Of a stretch of DNA of 64,000 nt, positions 44,586 through 52,895 are shown piece after piece. Every line of letters begins with the position of its first letter. Positions within the stretch are counted from its first letter, which is position 1. The notes below the pieces were generated by a model that did not search any database, was not told where the DNA came from, and worked only from the letters and a program-made list of their open reading frames with translations. This stretch comes from Candidatus Reconcilbacillus cellulovorans (GTDB lineage Bacteria; Bacillota; Bacilli; Paenibacillales; Reconciliibacillaceae). The position numbers were made by a program, and so were the translations under genes. The stretch lies in contig MOXJ01000005.1 of assembly GCA_002507565.1 (NCBI GenBank), positions 34,596 through 98,595 on the forward strand, given 5' to 3'.

Positions 44586-46658
44586 TCACCCTTTCCGCGT
44601 GTTCGCTTCGTCCGGCGCGTCGTCCCGAACGACGACCAGTTCCCGGCCGAACAGTTCGATCGCCTCGCGCACCCACGGCGGATCTTCCTCCTCCGCCCCC
44701 GACCGGAAGAGCGGTTCGGCATCTGTCGACGGGCCGTCGGCGGACGGGCCAGACGGATCGTCTCGTCGAGACGGCGTACCTCGTCTGGACGGCGCCTCCC
44801 GTTCGGAGGATTCCTCCGGCCGAGGGCCCACCGCCTCCGTTCCGGCCGACGATCCGGCCATCTCGGCTCGGGCGCGCGACTCCGCCTCGCTCCATTGTTT
44901 TCGCGTCGCCGGCACGATTTTGAGTGCCGTACCGCACACTTCCGACAGCACCCGTTCCGCCCTCTCCCGTTTATCCTGCCGGGCGGCGGTATCGCGGAGC
45001 GTCTCGTTGACGAACGCGATCACGACCGCATCCTCCGCGACGGCGACCGGTTCGCCATACATCATCCACGCATGCAGCAGAGGATCCTCTTCCTTCAGCT
45101 TCCGCAAAAAAATACTCCATAGCTCTTTCATCGTGCGCAGCCGGCTGGCGTTCGCCGACGCGGCCAACGCCCGAAGCGACGCCGAAGGCCGCCTGTTCCC
45201 GGCGCTTCCGCCGGAAACGCCGCCCGTACCTGCGCCGACGACACCCGTACCGTTTCTCGAGGCATCCCGCACCGCTTCCGGAACCGGTGCAGTTTTCTCC
45301 GCAGCGGACCGCCTTGCCGGGAACACGACGGATTCCGCCGCCGGCGGCAACCCGACCCGCCCGCCGAGCAACTTGCGCAGCTCCTCCAGCTCGTGCTCCA
45401 ACTTTTCCACCCGCCGCGCCAGCTCGGACGACGCCGCCGTGCCCGGCTGAGTGACGACAACTGCAGTGCCGGACACGGACGCCGTCCCTCGAGCAGAATT
45501 CCCTGTCGCGACATCCGTCCCGCCGCCCGAACTGCCGGCTGCCCCTCCTTCGAACGTCCTGGACTCGACGCACAAGCGGACGACGGCGATTTCGAGCGAC
45601 GTCAGCGGCTGCGCCGCATACCGCATCTCCGCGACCGTTCGGTTCAGCCGGTCGACGATTTCAAACAGCCGCTCCTCAGAAAACCGCGCCGCCAGCGCCT
45701 GCGCAGACGCCGGATCCGCCAACCGGCCGATCCGCGCGAACGCGTCCGGCATCGTCCGCCAGACGAGCAGATCGCGAAAATAATGCAAAAGCTGTTCCGC
45801 ACACTGCTCCGCGCTGCGCCCGTCCCGCATCCACGCCTCTACGACGCGCATCGCCCCGCCGACGTCGCCCGCGGCGATCGCCCCCGCCGCCTCCGCAAGC
45901 CGCTCCGGCTCAAGCCCGCCCGTCAGCGCCATCGCATCGGCCAGCGTCACGCGCCCTTCTGCCGAAAACGCGATCAATTGCTCCAACAAGCTGAGCGCGT
46001 CTCGGACGCCCCCGTCGGACATCTTGGCGACATACTCCAGAGCTTCCCGCTCCGCCTCGACGCCTTCCTCCCGGCAGACGAACGCCAGTCGCTCCACCAG
46101 TTCCTCGACCGATACCCGGCGGAAATCGTACCGCTGACAGCGCGACACGATCGTCGCCGGCAGCCGGTGCGGCTCTGTCGTCGCGAGAATGAACATAACG
46201 TGGGCCGGCGGTTCCTCCAGCGTCTTGAGCAGCGCATTGAACGCCTCGGTCGTCAGCATGTGGACTTCGTCGATAATGTACACCTTCCGCCGCGCTTCCG
46301 TCGGTGCGAACTTCACCTTGTCGCGGATGTCGCGGATCTCGTCCACCCCGCGGTTTGACGCGGCGTCGATCTCCAGGACGTCCAGCAGTGACCCGTCGCC
46401 TACGCCGATGCACACTTCGCACGAATTGCACGGTTCGGGGGAAGAACGGCCGCCGTCGTTTCGAAGACAGTTGACCGCTTTCGCCAAAATTTTCGCCGCG
46501 CTTGTCTTACCGGTTCCACGCGGTCCGCAAAACAGGTACGCATGCGCCACCCGACCTTCGCGCAGCGCCTGCTGCAGCGTGCGGACGACGTGCGGCTGAC
46601 CGACCATCTCCGCGAACGTCTGCGGTCGAAACGAACGATACAGCGCCAAATGGGCCAC
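44586..46658 (-). CDS. dnaX: DNA polymerase III subunit gamma/tau
   Basis: A 690-residue clamp-loader ATPase. Motifs: YRSFRPQTFAEMVGQ at the N-terminus, Walker A GPRGTGKTSAAK, zinc module (CNSCEVCIGVGDGS with the preceding Cys), Walker B VYIIDEVHML, and SRC motif IVSRCQRYDF. The region after about residue 400 is a variable Gly/Ser/Thr-rich linker and tau domain. The last 70 residues are rich in Ser, Arg, Glu and Pro. GTG 46658 has AAGGGTGAGG. No frameshift signal is obvious, so a single tau-like product is expected. Confidence 0.95.
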   Translation of the reverse strand: MAHLALYRSFRPQTFAEMVGQPHVVRTLQQALREGRVAHAYLFCGPRGTGKTSAAKILAKAVNCLRNDGGRSSPEPCNSCEVCIGVGDGSLLDVLEIDAASNRGVDEIRDIRDKVKFAPTEARRKVYIIDEVHMLTTEAFNALLKTLEEPPAHVMFILATTEPHRLPATIVSRCQRYDFRRVSVEELVERLAFVCREEGVEAEREALEYVAKMSDGGVRDALSLLEQLIAFSAEGRVTLADAMALTGGLEPERLAEAAGAIAAGDVGGAMRVVEAWMRDGRSAEQCAEQLLHYFRDLLVWRTMPDAFARIGRLADPASAQALAARFSEERLFEIVDRLNRTVAEMRYAAQPLTSLEIAVVRLCVESRTFEGGAAGSSGGGTDVATGNSARGTASVSGTAVVVTQPGTAASSELARRVEKLEHELEELRKLLGGRVGLPPAAESVVFPARRSAAEKTAPVPEAVRDASRNGTGVVGAGTGGVSGGSAGNRRPSASLRALAASANASRLRTMKELWSIFLRKLKEEDPLLHAWMMYGEPVAVAEDAVVIAFVNETLRDTAARQDKRERAERVLSEVCGTALKIVPATRKQWSEAESRARAEMAGSSAGTEAVGPRPEESSEREAPSRRGTPSRRDDPSGPSADGPSTDAEPLFRSGAEEEDPPWVREAIELFGRELVVVRDDAPDEANTRKG

Positions 46659-46665
46659 GTACGCC

Positions 46666-48135
46666 TCACCCTTTCCCGTTCTGGCCGTCGTCGTCATATG
46701 GAATGCTGACCGTGAATGTCGTGCCGAACCCTTTCGACGACACGCGGATTGACCCGCCGATGTCGTGAATGATCCGCTGACAGACCGACAGCCCGAGACC
46801 CGTCCCCTGCTCTTTCGTCGTGAAAAAAGGATCAAAAATCTTATCCACCAGGTACGGCGGAATGCCCGGCCCTGTATCGTGAACGTCGACGTGAACGAGG
46901 CGTTCCTTCGCGTCGACCCGTTCCGTGATCGTCAACGTGCCGCCGCGTCCCATCGCCTCGATGCCGTTTTTGCAGATGTTCAGAAACACTTGCTTCAACA
47001 ACTCGCGATCCGCGGTGACGGGCGGCATCGCTTCGACCGGCCGGTATTCGACGACCGTATCGTACAAAATCGCCTCGTTGCGGATAATCGGTAACAAATC
47101 GCGGATGACCGCCTGAACGTCGATCTTCGTATACACGACGTCCTTTGGCTTGCTAAGCAGCAGAAACTCGCTGACCAGATCGTTGATCCGGTCGATCTCC
47201 GACAGCATAATCTCTGTGAATTCCCGCTCCCGGTCGCGGCCGCTTTCGCGGAACGACCGATTCAGCATCTGCAGAAATCCTTTGATCGCCGTCAGCGGAT
47301 TACGGATCTCGTGCGCCGTCCCGGCGGCGATCTGGCCGATCATCGCCAGGCGATCGCTGCGCTGGATTTGTTGTTCCAGCGACCGCAGATTGGTTACATC
47401 CTTGAAAATGACGTACGCGCCCTCGATTTCTCCTCGCTCATTGCGCAACAGATTGGAATCAAGAAGCAATTCGTAACGTTTCTCGTCGTTGGTCCAGGAA
47501 ACTGCATGGTTGCGCAGCACGACGCCTTCGAGCATCGACCGGCGCACGAGCCGGTGCTCTTCCGGAATGCCGGCGAACACTTCATCCACCGGCCGATTCA
47601 AGACTTTTTCCCGCTCGAGGCCCAAAATACGGCAAGCCATGTCGCTGATGTCGACCAACGTGAACTGGGCGTCGATCAAAAGCACGCCGAGACTGAAATG
47701 CCGAAGCAACTCGTCCGCGAACCGGTAGAGCAGCGAACGCCCGCGATGCTCGCGAAAACCGTGCACAAGCAACATATACCACGGCGATGGTTCATCGGTC
47801 AAAACCTGGAATACCGCGTAGCGTTCGGCCGCATATGGACCGTTCGCCGTCTCCAGCATCAGCGGCGGCTGCGACGATACCGGACATCCGCGACGAAAAT
47901 GGCGGTCGTAAACATCGCGAATCCGCCAGTCGCCCCGCACCCAGCGGTCGAGCGGCATTCCCTCGATCTTCTCCGCCGAAACACCGAGCACCATTTCCGC
48001 AAACGTGTTCCACAACCGCACCCGGTCGTTTTCATCCACCACAAGCAAAAAATGCCCCGGAAATACCGCTGTGATCGAACGAAAGGCCGACATAGGCATT
48101 CTTATCTGGTAATAAATTTCATTCGTCAACCGCAT
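46666..48135 (-). CDS. PAS-domain sensor histidine kinase (sporulation-kinase-like)
   Basis: A 489-residue soluble kinase with two PAS-like sensor regions (about residues 20-130 and 140-255). A HisKA domain follows with the phosphorylated histidine in AAGTAHEIRNPLTAIKGF, then HATPase motifs CKNGIEAM (N box), DTGPGIPP (G1), FFTTKEQGTGLGL (F and G2). No membrane segment is seen. The layout resembles B. subtilis KinA/KinE-type kinases feeding the Spo0A phosphorelay; that role is inferred. The start is uncertain: ATG 48135 is given, with TTG 48129 (better spaced from GAGGTG) and TTG 48153 possible. No response regulator is adjacent. Confidence 0.85.
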   Translation of the reverse strand: MRLTNEIYYQIRMPMSAFRSITAVFPGHFLLVVDENDRVRLWNTFAEMVLGVSAEKIEGMPLDRWVRGDWRIRDVYDRHFRRGCPVSSQPPLMLETANGPYAAERYAVFQVLTDEPSPWYMLLVHGFREHRGRSLLYRFADELLRHFSLGVLLIDAQFTLVDISDMACRILGLEREKVLNRPVDEVFAGIPEEHRLVRRSMLEGVVLRNHAVSWTNDEKRYELLLDSNLLRNERGEIEGAYVIFKDVTNLRSLEQQIQRSDRLAMIGQIAAGTAHEIRNPLTAIKGFLQMLNRSFRESGRDREREFTEIMLSEIDRINDLVSEFLLLSKPKDVVYTKIDVQAVIRDLLPIIRNEAILYDTVVEYRPVEAMPPVTADRELLKQVFLNICKNGIEAMGRGGTLTITERVDAKERLVHVDVHDTGPGIPPYLVDKIFDPFFTTKEQGTGLGLSVCQRIIHDIGGSIRVSSKGFGTTFTVSIPYDDDGQNGKG

Positions 48136-48222
48136 CACCTCTTGCGCCCGCAATCGCCCCCCATCTGATTTAAGTTTCGATAGTTCCGAACTTTTTCCTT
48201 CCGACTTCCAAAAAGCTGGAAC

Positions 48223-48277
48223 AAAAAACCGCGGACGTCCGGGCGGCGCTCACAGGCGCCGTCCGTTACGGCCGCGG
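48223..48277 (-). terminator. Terminator after the SRP RNA gene
   Basis: A large GC-rich hairpin closed by CCGCGG/CCGCGG with inner GGCGCC-type pairing, followed on the minus strand by GGTTTTTTG. It lies about 40 bp past the RNA's 3' end and before the kinase gene. Confidence 0.75.
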
Positions 48278-48315
48278 CGACGGTCCGTGGTTTTGTTTTG
48301 GCGAACGTCGCATGG

Positions 48316-48587
48316 TCAAGCCGTGCACCCGCCTTCGATGCCGCGATCCGAGCGCGCGACGGGCCGCCGGCTCGGACCGGGCGTCCCTCCGGCACATGGA
48401 CGGGTCCGCTTACGGCTGCTTTCTTCCGAACCTGACCGGGTTCACGGTCGTCCATTGCGAAGGACCCGGCCGTCAACGCCTTAAGACCGCCGCCGTCCTC
48501 ACACCGCCGACACCTCAGGCGGGCATTCGACCCCGCTATAGCGGATTGCGGGTTCAGGGCACCGCTACCTCCCCGTCTAGCACGGCA
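48316..48587 (-). ncRNA. ffs: Signal recognition particle RNA (large Bacillus type)
   Basis: About 272 nt on the minus strand. The 5' end GCCGTGCTAG is followed by GGGGAGGTAGCGGTGCCCTG and the CCGCTATAGCGGGG region, the classic Alu-domain start of Gram-positive SRP RNA. The S-domain tip GGTCAGGTTCGGAAGAAAGC AGCC (helix 8 with GGAAG and AGCAG) is present near the centre. The 3' end GCACGGC pairs with the 5' GCCGTGC. The gene has its own promoter and terminator, and its position upstream of dnaX matches scr in B. subtilis. Confidence 0.95.
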
Positions 48588-48592
48588 GTTTG

Positions 48593-48621
48593 AGTATACC
48601 CGATTCGTGCGGCGCGCGCAA
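48593..48621 (-). promoter_or_regulatory. Promoter of the SRP RNA gene
   Basis: On the minus strand TTGCGC (48616-48621), a 17-bp spacer and TATACT (48593-48598), placing the start site at the RNA's 5' end near 48587. Confidence 0.7.
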
Positions 48622-48633
48622 GGCGTCGGCCCT

Positions 48634-49479
48634 TTACCAGCCGGACCGACCGCGTCCATTTTGCCGCTCCAGCCGCGCCCACCGGGAGACGACCGGCCGC
48701 CCGTCCCAGGCGAACGCGCTGTCCGCGCGCCGTTTCGCCACCTCCGGCTCGTCGAGCAGAAGGAAAAAATTTTTAACCGGCAACGGCCCAAGACCGTGCT
48801 TCGCCGCCAGCCTGTCCAGAAACGGCCGCATCTGCTCCAACTGCGCCGACAAATGGTCGCCCTCCTCGCCGAACGCGTACAGCACGCCGGCCTCCGGCAC
48901 GCGCTTGACGCGGTGACGCTCGGACACCCTTAAGTAAAAATCCCAGTCCCAATAATGATACACCCACGGGTCGAACCGGCCGATCGCTTCGTGCAGCCGA
49001 CGTCGGTACAAACATCCCGAAGCGATGAACGTCGAAAACCGGCGCATCTCCGCCGGATCGTGCTCATACGCGAACAAAAACCAGCTCGTCGGAACGCGCG
49101 TCCTGCCCCTGCGTATGTAGCGGAAAATGATCGCGTCCGAATAGACGAGATCGGCGTCGGCGATCTCCCGCATCATTCGCTCGACATGACCGGGCAACAG
49201 CAAGTCGTCGTCGTCGCACAGCAGGATGAACTCGCCGCGCGCGTAGTCGAGCCCGACGTTGCGGGCGACGACGTGTCCTGCATTGCGCTCGAGCGTCACG
49301 ACGGTAATCGGCAGCTCCGGATACAGGTCGCGGACGAATCCGACGTCCGATCCGGCGTCGTTGACGACGACGACTTCCAGGTCGCGATACGTCTGGGCGG
49401 CGAGCGTCTCCAGCAATTCACAGAGGCTGTCCGGCCGGTTGTACGTCGGTATGATCACCGATACCGCCGGCGTTTCCAT
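48634..49479 (-). CDS. Family 2 glycosyltransferase
   Basis: A 281-residue GT-A fold enzyme. The nucleotide-sugar-binding N-terminus is VSVIIPTYNRPDSL, followed by VVVNDAGSD and the metal-binding acidic motif LLCDDDDLLLPGH (DxD). An acceptor-side aspartate pair lies in YHYWDWDFYLRVS. No membrane segment is present. It is coupled to the upstream APH-type kinase gene (19-bp gap). Such GT/kinase pairs occur near spore-coat and envelope saccharide genes. The donor and acceptor are unknown. Confidence 0.88.
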   Translation of the reverse strand: METPAVSVIIPTYNRPDSLCELLETLAAQTYRDLEVVVVNDAGSDVGFVRDLYPELPITVVTLERNAGHVVARNVGLDYARGEFILLCDDDDLLLPGHVERMMREIADADLVYSDAIIFRYIRRGRTRVPTSWFLFAYEHDPAEMRRFSTFIASGCLYRRRLHEAIGRFDPWVYHYWDWDFYLRVSERHRVKRVPEAGVLYAFGEEGDHLSAQLEQMRPFLDRLAAKHGLGPLPVKNFFLLLDEPEVAKRRADSAFAWDGRPVVSRWARLERQNGRGRSGW

Positions 49480-49498
49480 CGGCTTTCCCCTCTTTCTT

Positions 49499-50515
49499 TC
49501 AAACGCGGCCGGTATCCGACCACGCCAGCAGACAGTCGCGTAAAATCGCGGCCGTCTCTTCCCGCTGGGCGACGAGCGCCGCGCGGTCGTATGCCTCCCG
49601 TTCCAGATCGCGCTCGATCAACGACAAAATCCAGGCGGCGTGCATCGCGGCATAGCCGTAATACCCGCGCTCGAAAGCCGCCTCGTCAGCGATCGGCCGG
49701 CCGTACTTGCGGCGCCCCTCGGCATATGCGCGCAGCACCGACTGCCGCGTGCGGGTTTCCGGCGGCAAGCGTCGATACCGCGGGCTCGTGATGTCGAGCA
49801 AATTGTACAAGTCCCAATATGCGGAGTTTCGATGGACGTACTCCCAGTCCAACACGACGAGTTCGCCGCCCGCGACCGCGATGTTGGACGGATGATAATC
49901 GCCGTGGGCGACGACCGTTTCCCCGGCGGCCGCCTCGCATTTTTCATCCGTCGATTTGGCGAACAGGCGGTCCGCGGCGTTTTCGCATTCCCGACCGAGG
50001 CCGAGCTCCCGCGCCAACGCCGACAACCGCGGCCACCGCGCAGCCACAGCTACGCTGATCTCGCCGAACGTCGGACTGTGGCCGCGGAAACCTTCTGGTA
50101 CAAAATCCGGCATCAGTCCGTGCCAGGAAGCCGCGGCGCAGGCGGCCGCCCTGGCGATCGCGGTGCGGAAGCGGTGACGAAGCATCCCGAGATCTTCGTA
50201 AATGATCCAGTGCCCGGTCCCCGACCACCCGCCGCAAGCGTGGTGGGCCAGCATCCGCGGCACGCGCGCATCGGCCGCCGGCACGACATGCGCATAGGCC
50301 CAAATCTCCCGCCCTGCCGTATCGTCGTTCGTCAACGGCTTGAAAATGAAACTTCTCGTTCCGCCTCCGACGTCGAGCCAAAACCGCTCGACCGCCTTGC
50401 CGTTGCGCCCGACGTAAAGCGTTTCTCGCCGCGCCACCCGGTCGGAGTCCAGCGTGCCGTCCGGGCGCACCGCCTCGCACAGGAAAACCGCCTCCGGCCC
50501 CAAGTCAGGGGTCAT
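49499..50515 (-). CDS. APH-type phosphotransferase (aminoglycoside phosphotransferase fold)
   Basis: A 338-residue kinase-like protein. The nucleotide-binding region carries SFIFKPL with a plausible lysine. The catalytic loop is VVAHGDYHPSNIAV (HGDxHxxN) and the metal-binding aspartate is in LVVLDWEYVHR. This is the APH/choline-kinase family, whose members phosphorylate small hydroxylated substrates or saccharides; drug resistance should not be assumed. ATG 50515 lies behind GAGGAGG. The frame extends about 145 codons further upstream, but that part overlaps another gene's antisense strand and is not considered coding. It is probably co-transcribed with the glycosyltransferase. Confidence 0.8.
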   Translation of the reverse strand: MTPDLGPEAVFLCEAVRPDGTLDSDRVARRETLYVGRNGKAVERFWLDVGGGTRSFIFKPLTNDDTAGREIWAYAHVVPAADARVPRMLAHHACGGWSGTGHWIIYEDLGMLRHRFRTAIARAAACAAASWHGLMPDFVPEGFRGHSPTFGEISVAVAARWPRLSALARELGLGRECENAADRLFAKSTDEKCEAAAGETVVAHGDYHPSNIAVAGGELVVLDWEYVHRNSAYWDLYNLLDITSPRYRRLPPETRTRQSVLRAYAEGRRKYGRPIADEAAFERGYYGYAAMHAAWILSLIERDLEREAYDRAALVAQREETAAILRDCLLAWSDTGRV

Positions 50516-50667
50516 GATTTCGGCCGCCTCCTCATGACGAAAAACCGCCACGGCTGCGTCAAATGATGGTTCGGCGCCCACACCGCAGCTTCCAACAGCC
50601 GCGCGACGAGCGCGCGGTCGACCGGGTCCGGCTTCACCCGGCCGACGCTCCGCTCCAACCGCGTTTT

Positions 50668-50895
50668 TCATCCCTTGAGCCGGATCGGCGTTCCGAGCCA
50701 ATTGGCGACCATCAGCACGTCCAACCACAGAAATACGGCGAGACAGATCAAACCGAACACAATCGCCAGCCGGTTTTTCGGTTTCGCCCGGAACTGACGG
50801 ATCACCCCGATCAAAATCACAATCGTAAACAGAACGACGAAAATGTCGAACGTGTGAAACCTGGACACCTGGGACGCGGTCTGCGCCAGCAGCAC
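50668..50895 (-). CDS. Small two-helix membrane protein, unrecognised
   Basis: A 75-residue protein with two membrane segments (IFVVLFTIVILIGVI and LAIVFGLICLAVFLWLDVLMVA) joined by a basic loop (RQFRAKPKNR). GTG 50895 is 8 bp from AAGGAGG. The frame's further upstream extension has no ribosome site. I do not recognise a family. It lies 150 bp before the APH-type gene on the same strand and is divergent from the nitrite reductase gene. Confidence 0.6.
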   Translation of the reverse strand: MLLAQTASQVSRFHTFDIFVVLFTIVILIGVIRQFRAKPKNRLAIVFGLICLAVFLWLDVLMVANWLGTPIRLKG

Positions 50896-51103
50896 GAACA
50901 ACGACCTCCTTTGCGTTTCGCAAAAAAAACGGGATCCGCTCTCCCGACATTCTTCTCTTATGTTATCCTTCGGACGTTCCCGCCGCAAGCCTTCGACGCG
51001 CCGAAAAAGCGGTTCGTCAACATTTTTTCACAATCGGAAAATCCATAAGCGCTTCTACCTCTCCGACATAACAAACCGTTATAAGTCCGCGCGCGTCACC
51101 CTA

Positions 51104-51132
51104 TTTACGGCATCCATCCGATATGGTATGAT
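51104..51132 (+). promoter_or_regulatory. Promoter of the nitrite/sulfite reductase gene
   Basis: TTTACG (51104-51109), a 17-bp spacer and TATGAT (51127-51132) with a TGG extension just before the -10. The start codon is 60 bp downstream. Confidence 0.7.
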
Positions 51133-51192
51133 CATAGTATTCAAAGTAAGCCTGTCGGAATTATGGAATCCGAGGGGGAGGGGAACCGGCTC

Positions 51193-52815
51193 ATGGCTTA
51201 CGAACCGGTTTGGGCGAAAGACTTGTCCAAATTGAATAAAAACGAAATCTGGAAGCTGGAAAAAGACGGCCTCGATGTCATCCGCGACCTGCTGGAAGTG
51301 TACGCCGTCAAAGGCCGCGACGCGATCCCGGAAGACGATATGAACCGGCTGAAATGGTGCGGCCTGTACGAGCAACGTCCGAAAGAGGGTTACTTCATGA
51401 TGCGCGTGCGCATTCCGTCCGGCATCATGACGAGTGAACAAGCGCGCGCGCTGGCCAGCGTCGCCAAAGACTACGGCCGCAACCTGATGGACATCACGAC
51501 GCGGCAGTCGATCCAGTACCACTGGCTCCGCATCGAGGACGTGCCGGACATTTTCCGCCGGCTGGAATCGGTCGGCCTGTACACGTACGAAGCGTGCGGC
51601 GACTGCCCGCGGACGATCGTCGGCAACCCGCTGGCCGGCATCGACCCGGACGAACTGATGGACACGTCCGAGCTCGTGCGCGAAGTGAACGCCTATTTTA
51701 TGCTGAACCGCGACTTTTCCAATCTGCCGCGGAAATATAAAATGTCGATTTCAGCAAATATTTACAACAACGCCCACGCGGAAATTCAGTGCCTCGCCTT
51801 CACGCCCGCGACCAAAATGATCGACGGACAGGAAGTCGTCGGTTTCCACGTCTGGGTCGGCGGCGGGCTGTCGGCGAAACCGCACCTGGCCAAACAGCTC
51901 GACATGTTCGTGCGGCCGGAAGAAGTGCTGAAAGTCGCGATCGGCGTCACGACGATTTTCCGCGATTACGGCTACCGGGAAAAGCGGCATTACGCGCGCC
52001 TGAAATATCTCGTCGCCGACTGGGGCGTCGAGAAATTCCAGCAAAAACTGATCGAATTGATCGGCCCGATGCCGCCGCGCGGCGACGACAAGCTCGTCGG
52101 CTGGCGCGCCGCCTATTTCGACGGCGTCCACCCGCAAAAACAGCCGGGCCTGAGCTACGTCGGCCTGAATGTGCCGATCGGCCGGCTGAGCGGCGACGAA
52201 TTTTTCGAACTCGCCCGTCTAGCGGACGAATACGGCGAAGGCAAGCTGCGCACCACCGTGTCCCAGAACATCATCATCAGCGGCGTGCCGAACGAACGCG
52301 TTCCCGAGTTGCTGAAAGAGCCGGTGCTCCGGCGCCTGTCGCCGTTCCCGAAACGGTTCATGAGCCGTACCGTCTCCTGCACGGGCAACGAATTCTGCAA
52401 CCTGGCGATCGTCGAGACGAAAGAACGCGCGCGCCAGGTCGCCGAATATCTCGACAGCCGGGTCGAACTCGACGTGCCGGTGCGAATTCACTTCTCCGGC
52501 TGCCCGAACTCGTGCGGCCAAAAACACATCGCCGACATCGGCCTGCAAGGATCGCTCGTCAAGACGCCGCAGGGCATGGTCGAATCGTTCGACATCGCGA
52601 TCGGCGGCACGCTCGGCCCGGGTGCGCAGTTTAACACCGTTTTAAAAGGCCGCGTCAAGGGCGACGACGTCGGCAAAGTGCTGGAGCAGCTCATTCTGTT
52701 CTATAAGGAAAACCGCAAGGAAGGCGAGTCGTTCCACGATTTCGTGCTGCGCGTCGGCGTCGACGCTTTCCAGAAAAAACTGGACGAAGTACTGGCGACG
52801 CTGCCGGCCGCCTGA
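51193..52815 (+). CDS. nirA: Ferredoxin-type nitrite/sulfite reductase (NirA-like)
   Basis: A 540-residue siroheme/4Fe-4S reductase with two ferrite-like repeats. The cofactor cysteines are in SCTGNEFCNLAIVE and the later FSGCPNSCGQKHIAD; siroheme-contacting arginines are in MDITTRQSIQYHW and YEACGDCPRTIVGN. The sequence resembles ferredoxin-nitrite reductases more than assimilatory sulfite reductases, but motifs alone do not separate them. With nasA in the same window, reduction of nitrite to ammonium is likely. ATG 51193 has a GGGGGAGGGG site. It is a single-gene unit ending in a strong terminator. Confidence 0.82.
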   Translation: MAYEPVWAKDLSKLNKNEIWKLEKDGLDVIRDLLEVYAVKGRDAIPEDDMNRLKWCGLYEQRPKEGYFMMRVRIPSGIMTSEQARALASVAKDYGRNLMDITTRQSIQYHWLRIEDVPDIFRRLESVGLYTYEACGDCPRTIVGNPLAGIDPDELMDTSELVREVNAYFMLNRDFSNLPRKYKMSISANIYNNAHAEIQCLAFTPATKMIDGQEVVGFHVWVGGGLSAKPHLAKQLDMFVRPEEVLKVAIGVTTIFRDYGYREKRHYARLKYLVADWGVEKFQQKLIELIGPMPPRGDDKLVGWRAAYFDGVHPQKQPGLSYVGLNVPIGRLSGDEFFELARLADEYGEGKLRTTVSQNIIISGVPNERVPELLKEPVLRRLSPFPKRFMSRTVSCTGNEFCNLAIVETKERARQVAEYLDSRVELDVPVRIHFSGCPNSCGQKHIADIGLQGSLVKTPQGMVESFDIAIGGTLGPGAQFNTVLKGRVKGDDVGKVLEQLILFYKENRKEGESFHDFVLRVGVDAFQKKLDEVLATLPAA

Positions 52816-52845
52816 GCTTATCGCCGTCGCCTGTCTGACGTGAAA

Positions 52846-52889
52846 AAAGGGACGAGGCCCGATTTCGAAGGCTCGTCCCTTTATTTTTA
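52846..52889 (+). terminator. Terminator after nirA (probably bidirectional)
   Basis: A stem with arms AAAGGGACGAGgCC / GGCTCGTCCCTTT, followed by TATTTTTA on the plus side and preceded by AAAAAA, so it can also end the uvrA transcript. Confidence 0.85.
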
Positions 52890-52895
52890 CGCCTA

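Noticed and set aside
48135..48791. 218-codon minus-strand frame through the SRP RNA locus
   Set aside because: It spans the SRP RNA gene and its terminator; the RNA explains the conservation.
49499..50515. Aminoglycoside-resistance gene
   Set aside because: The APH fold is visible, but resistance cannot be inferred. The pairing with a glycosyltransferase suggests a saccharide or coat role.
50516..50950. 145-codon N-terminal extension of the APH-type kinase
   Set aside because: It lacks family similarity and overlaps the small membrane-protein gene. ATG 50515 has a strong GAGGAGG site.
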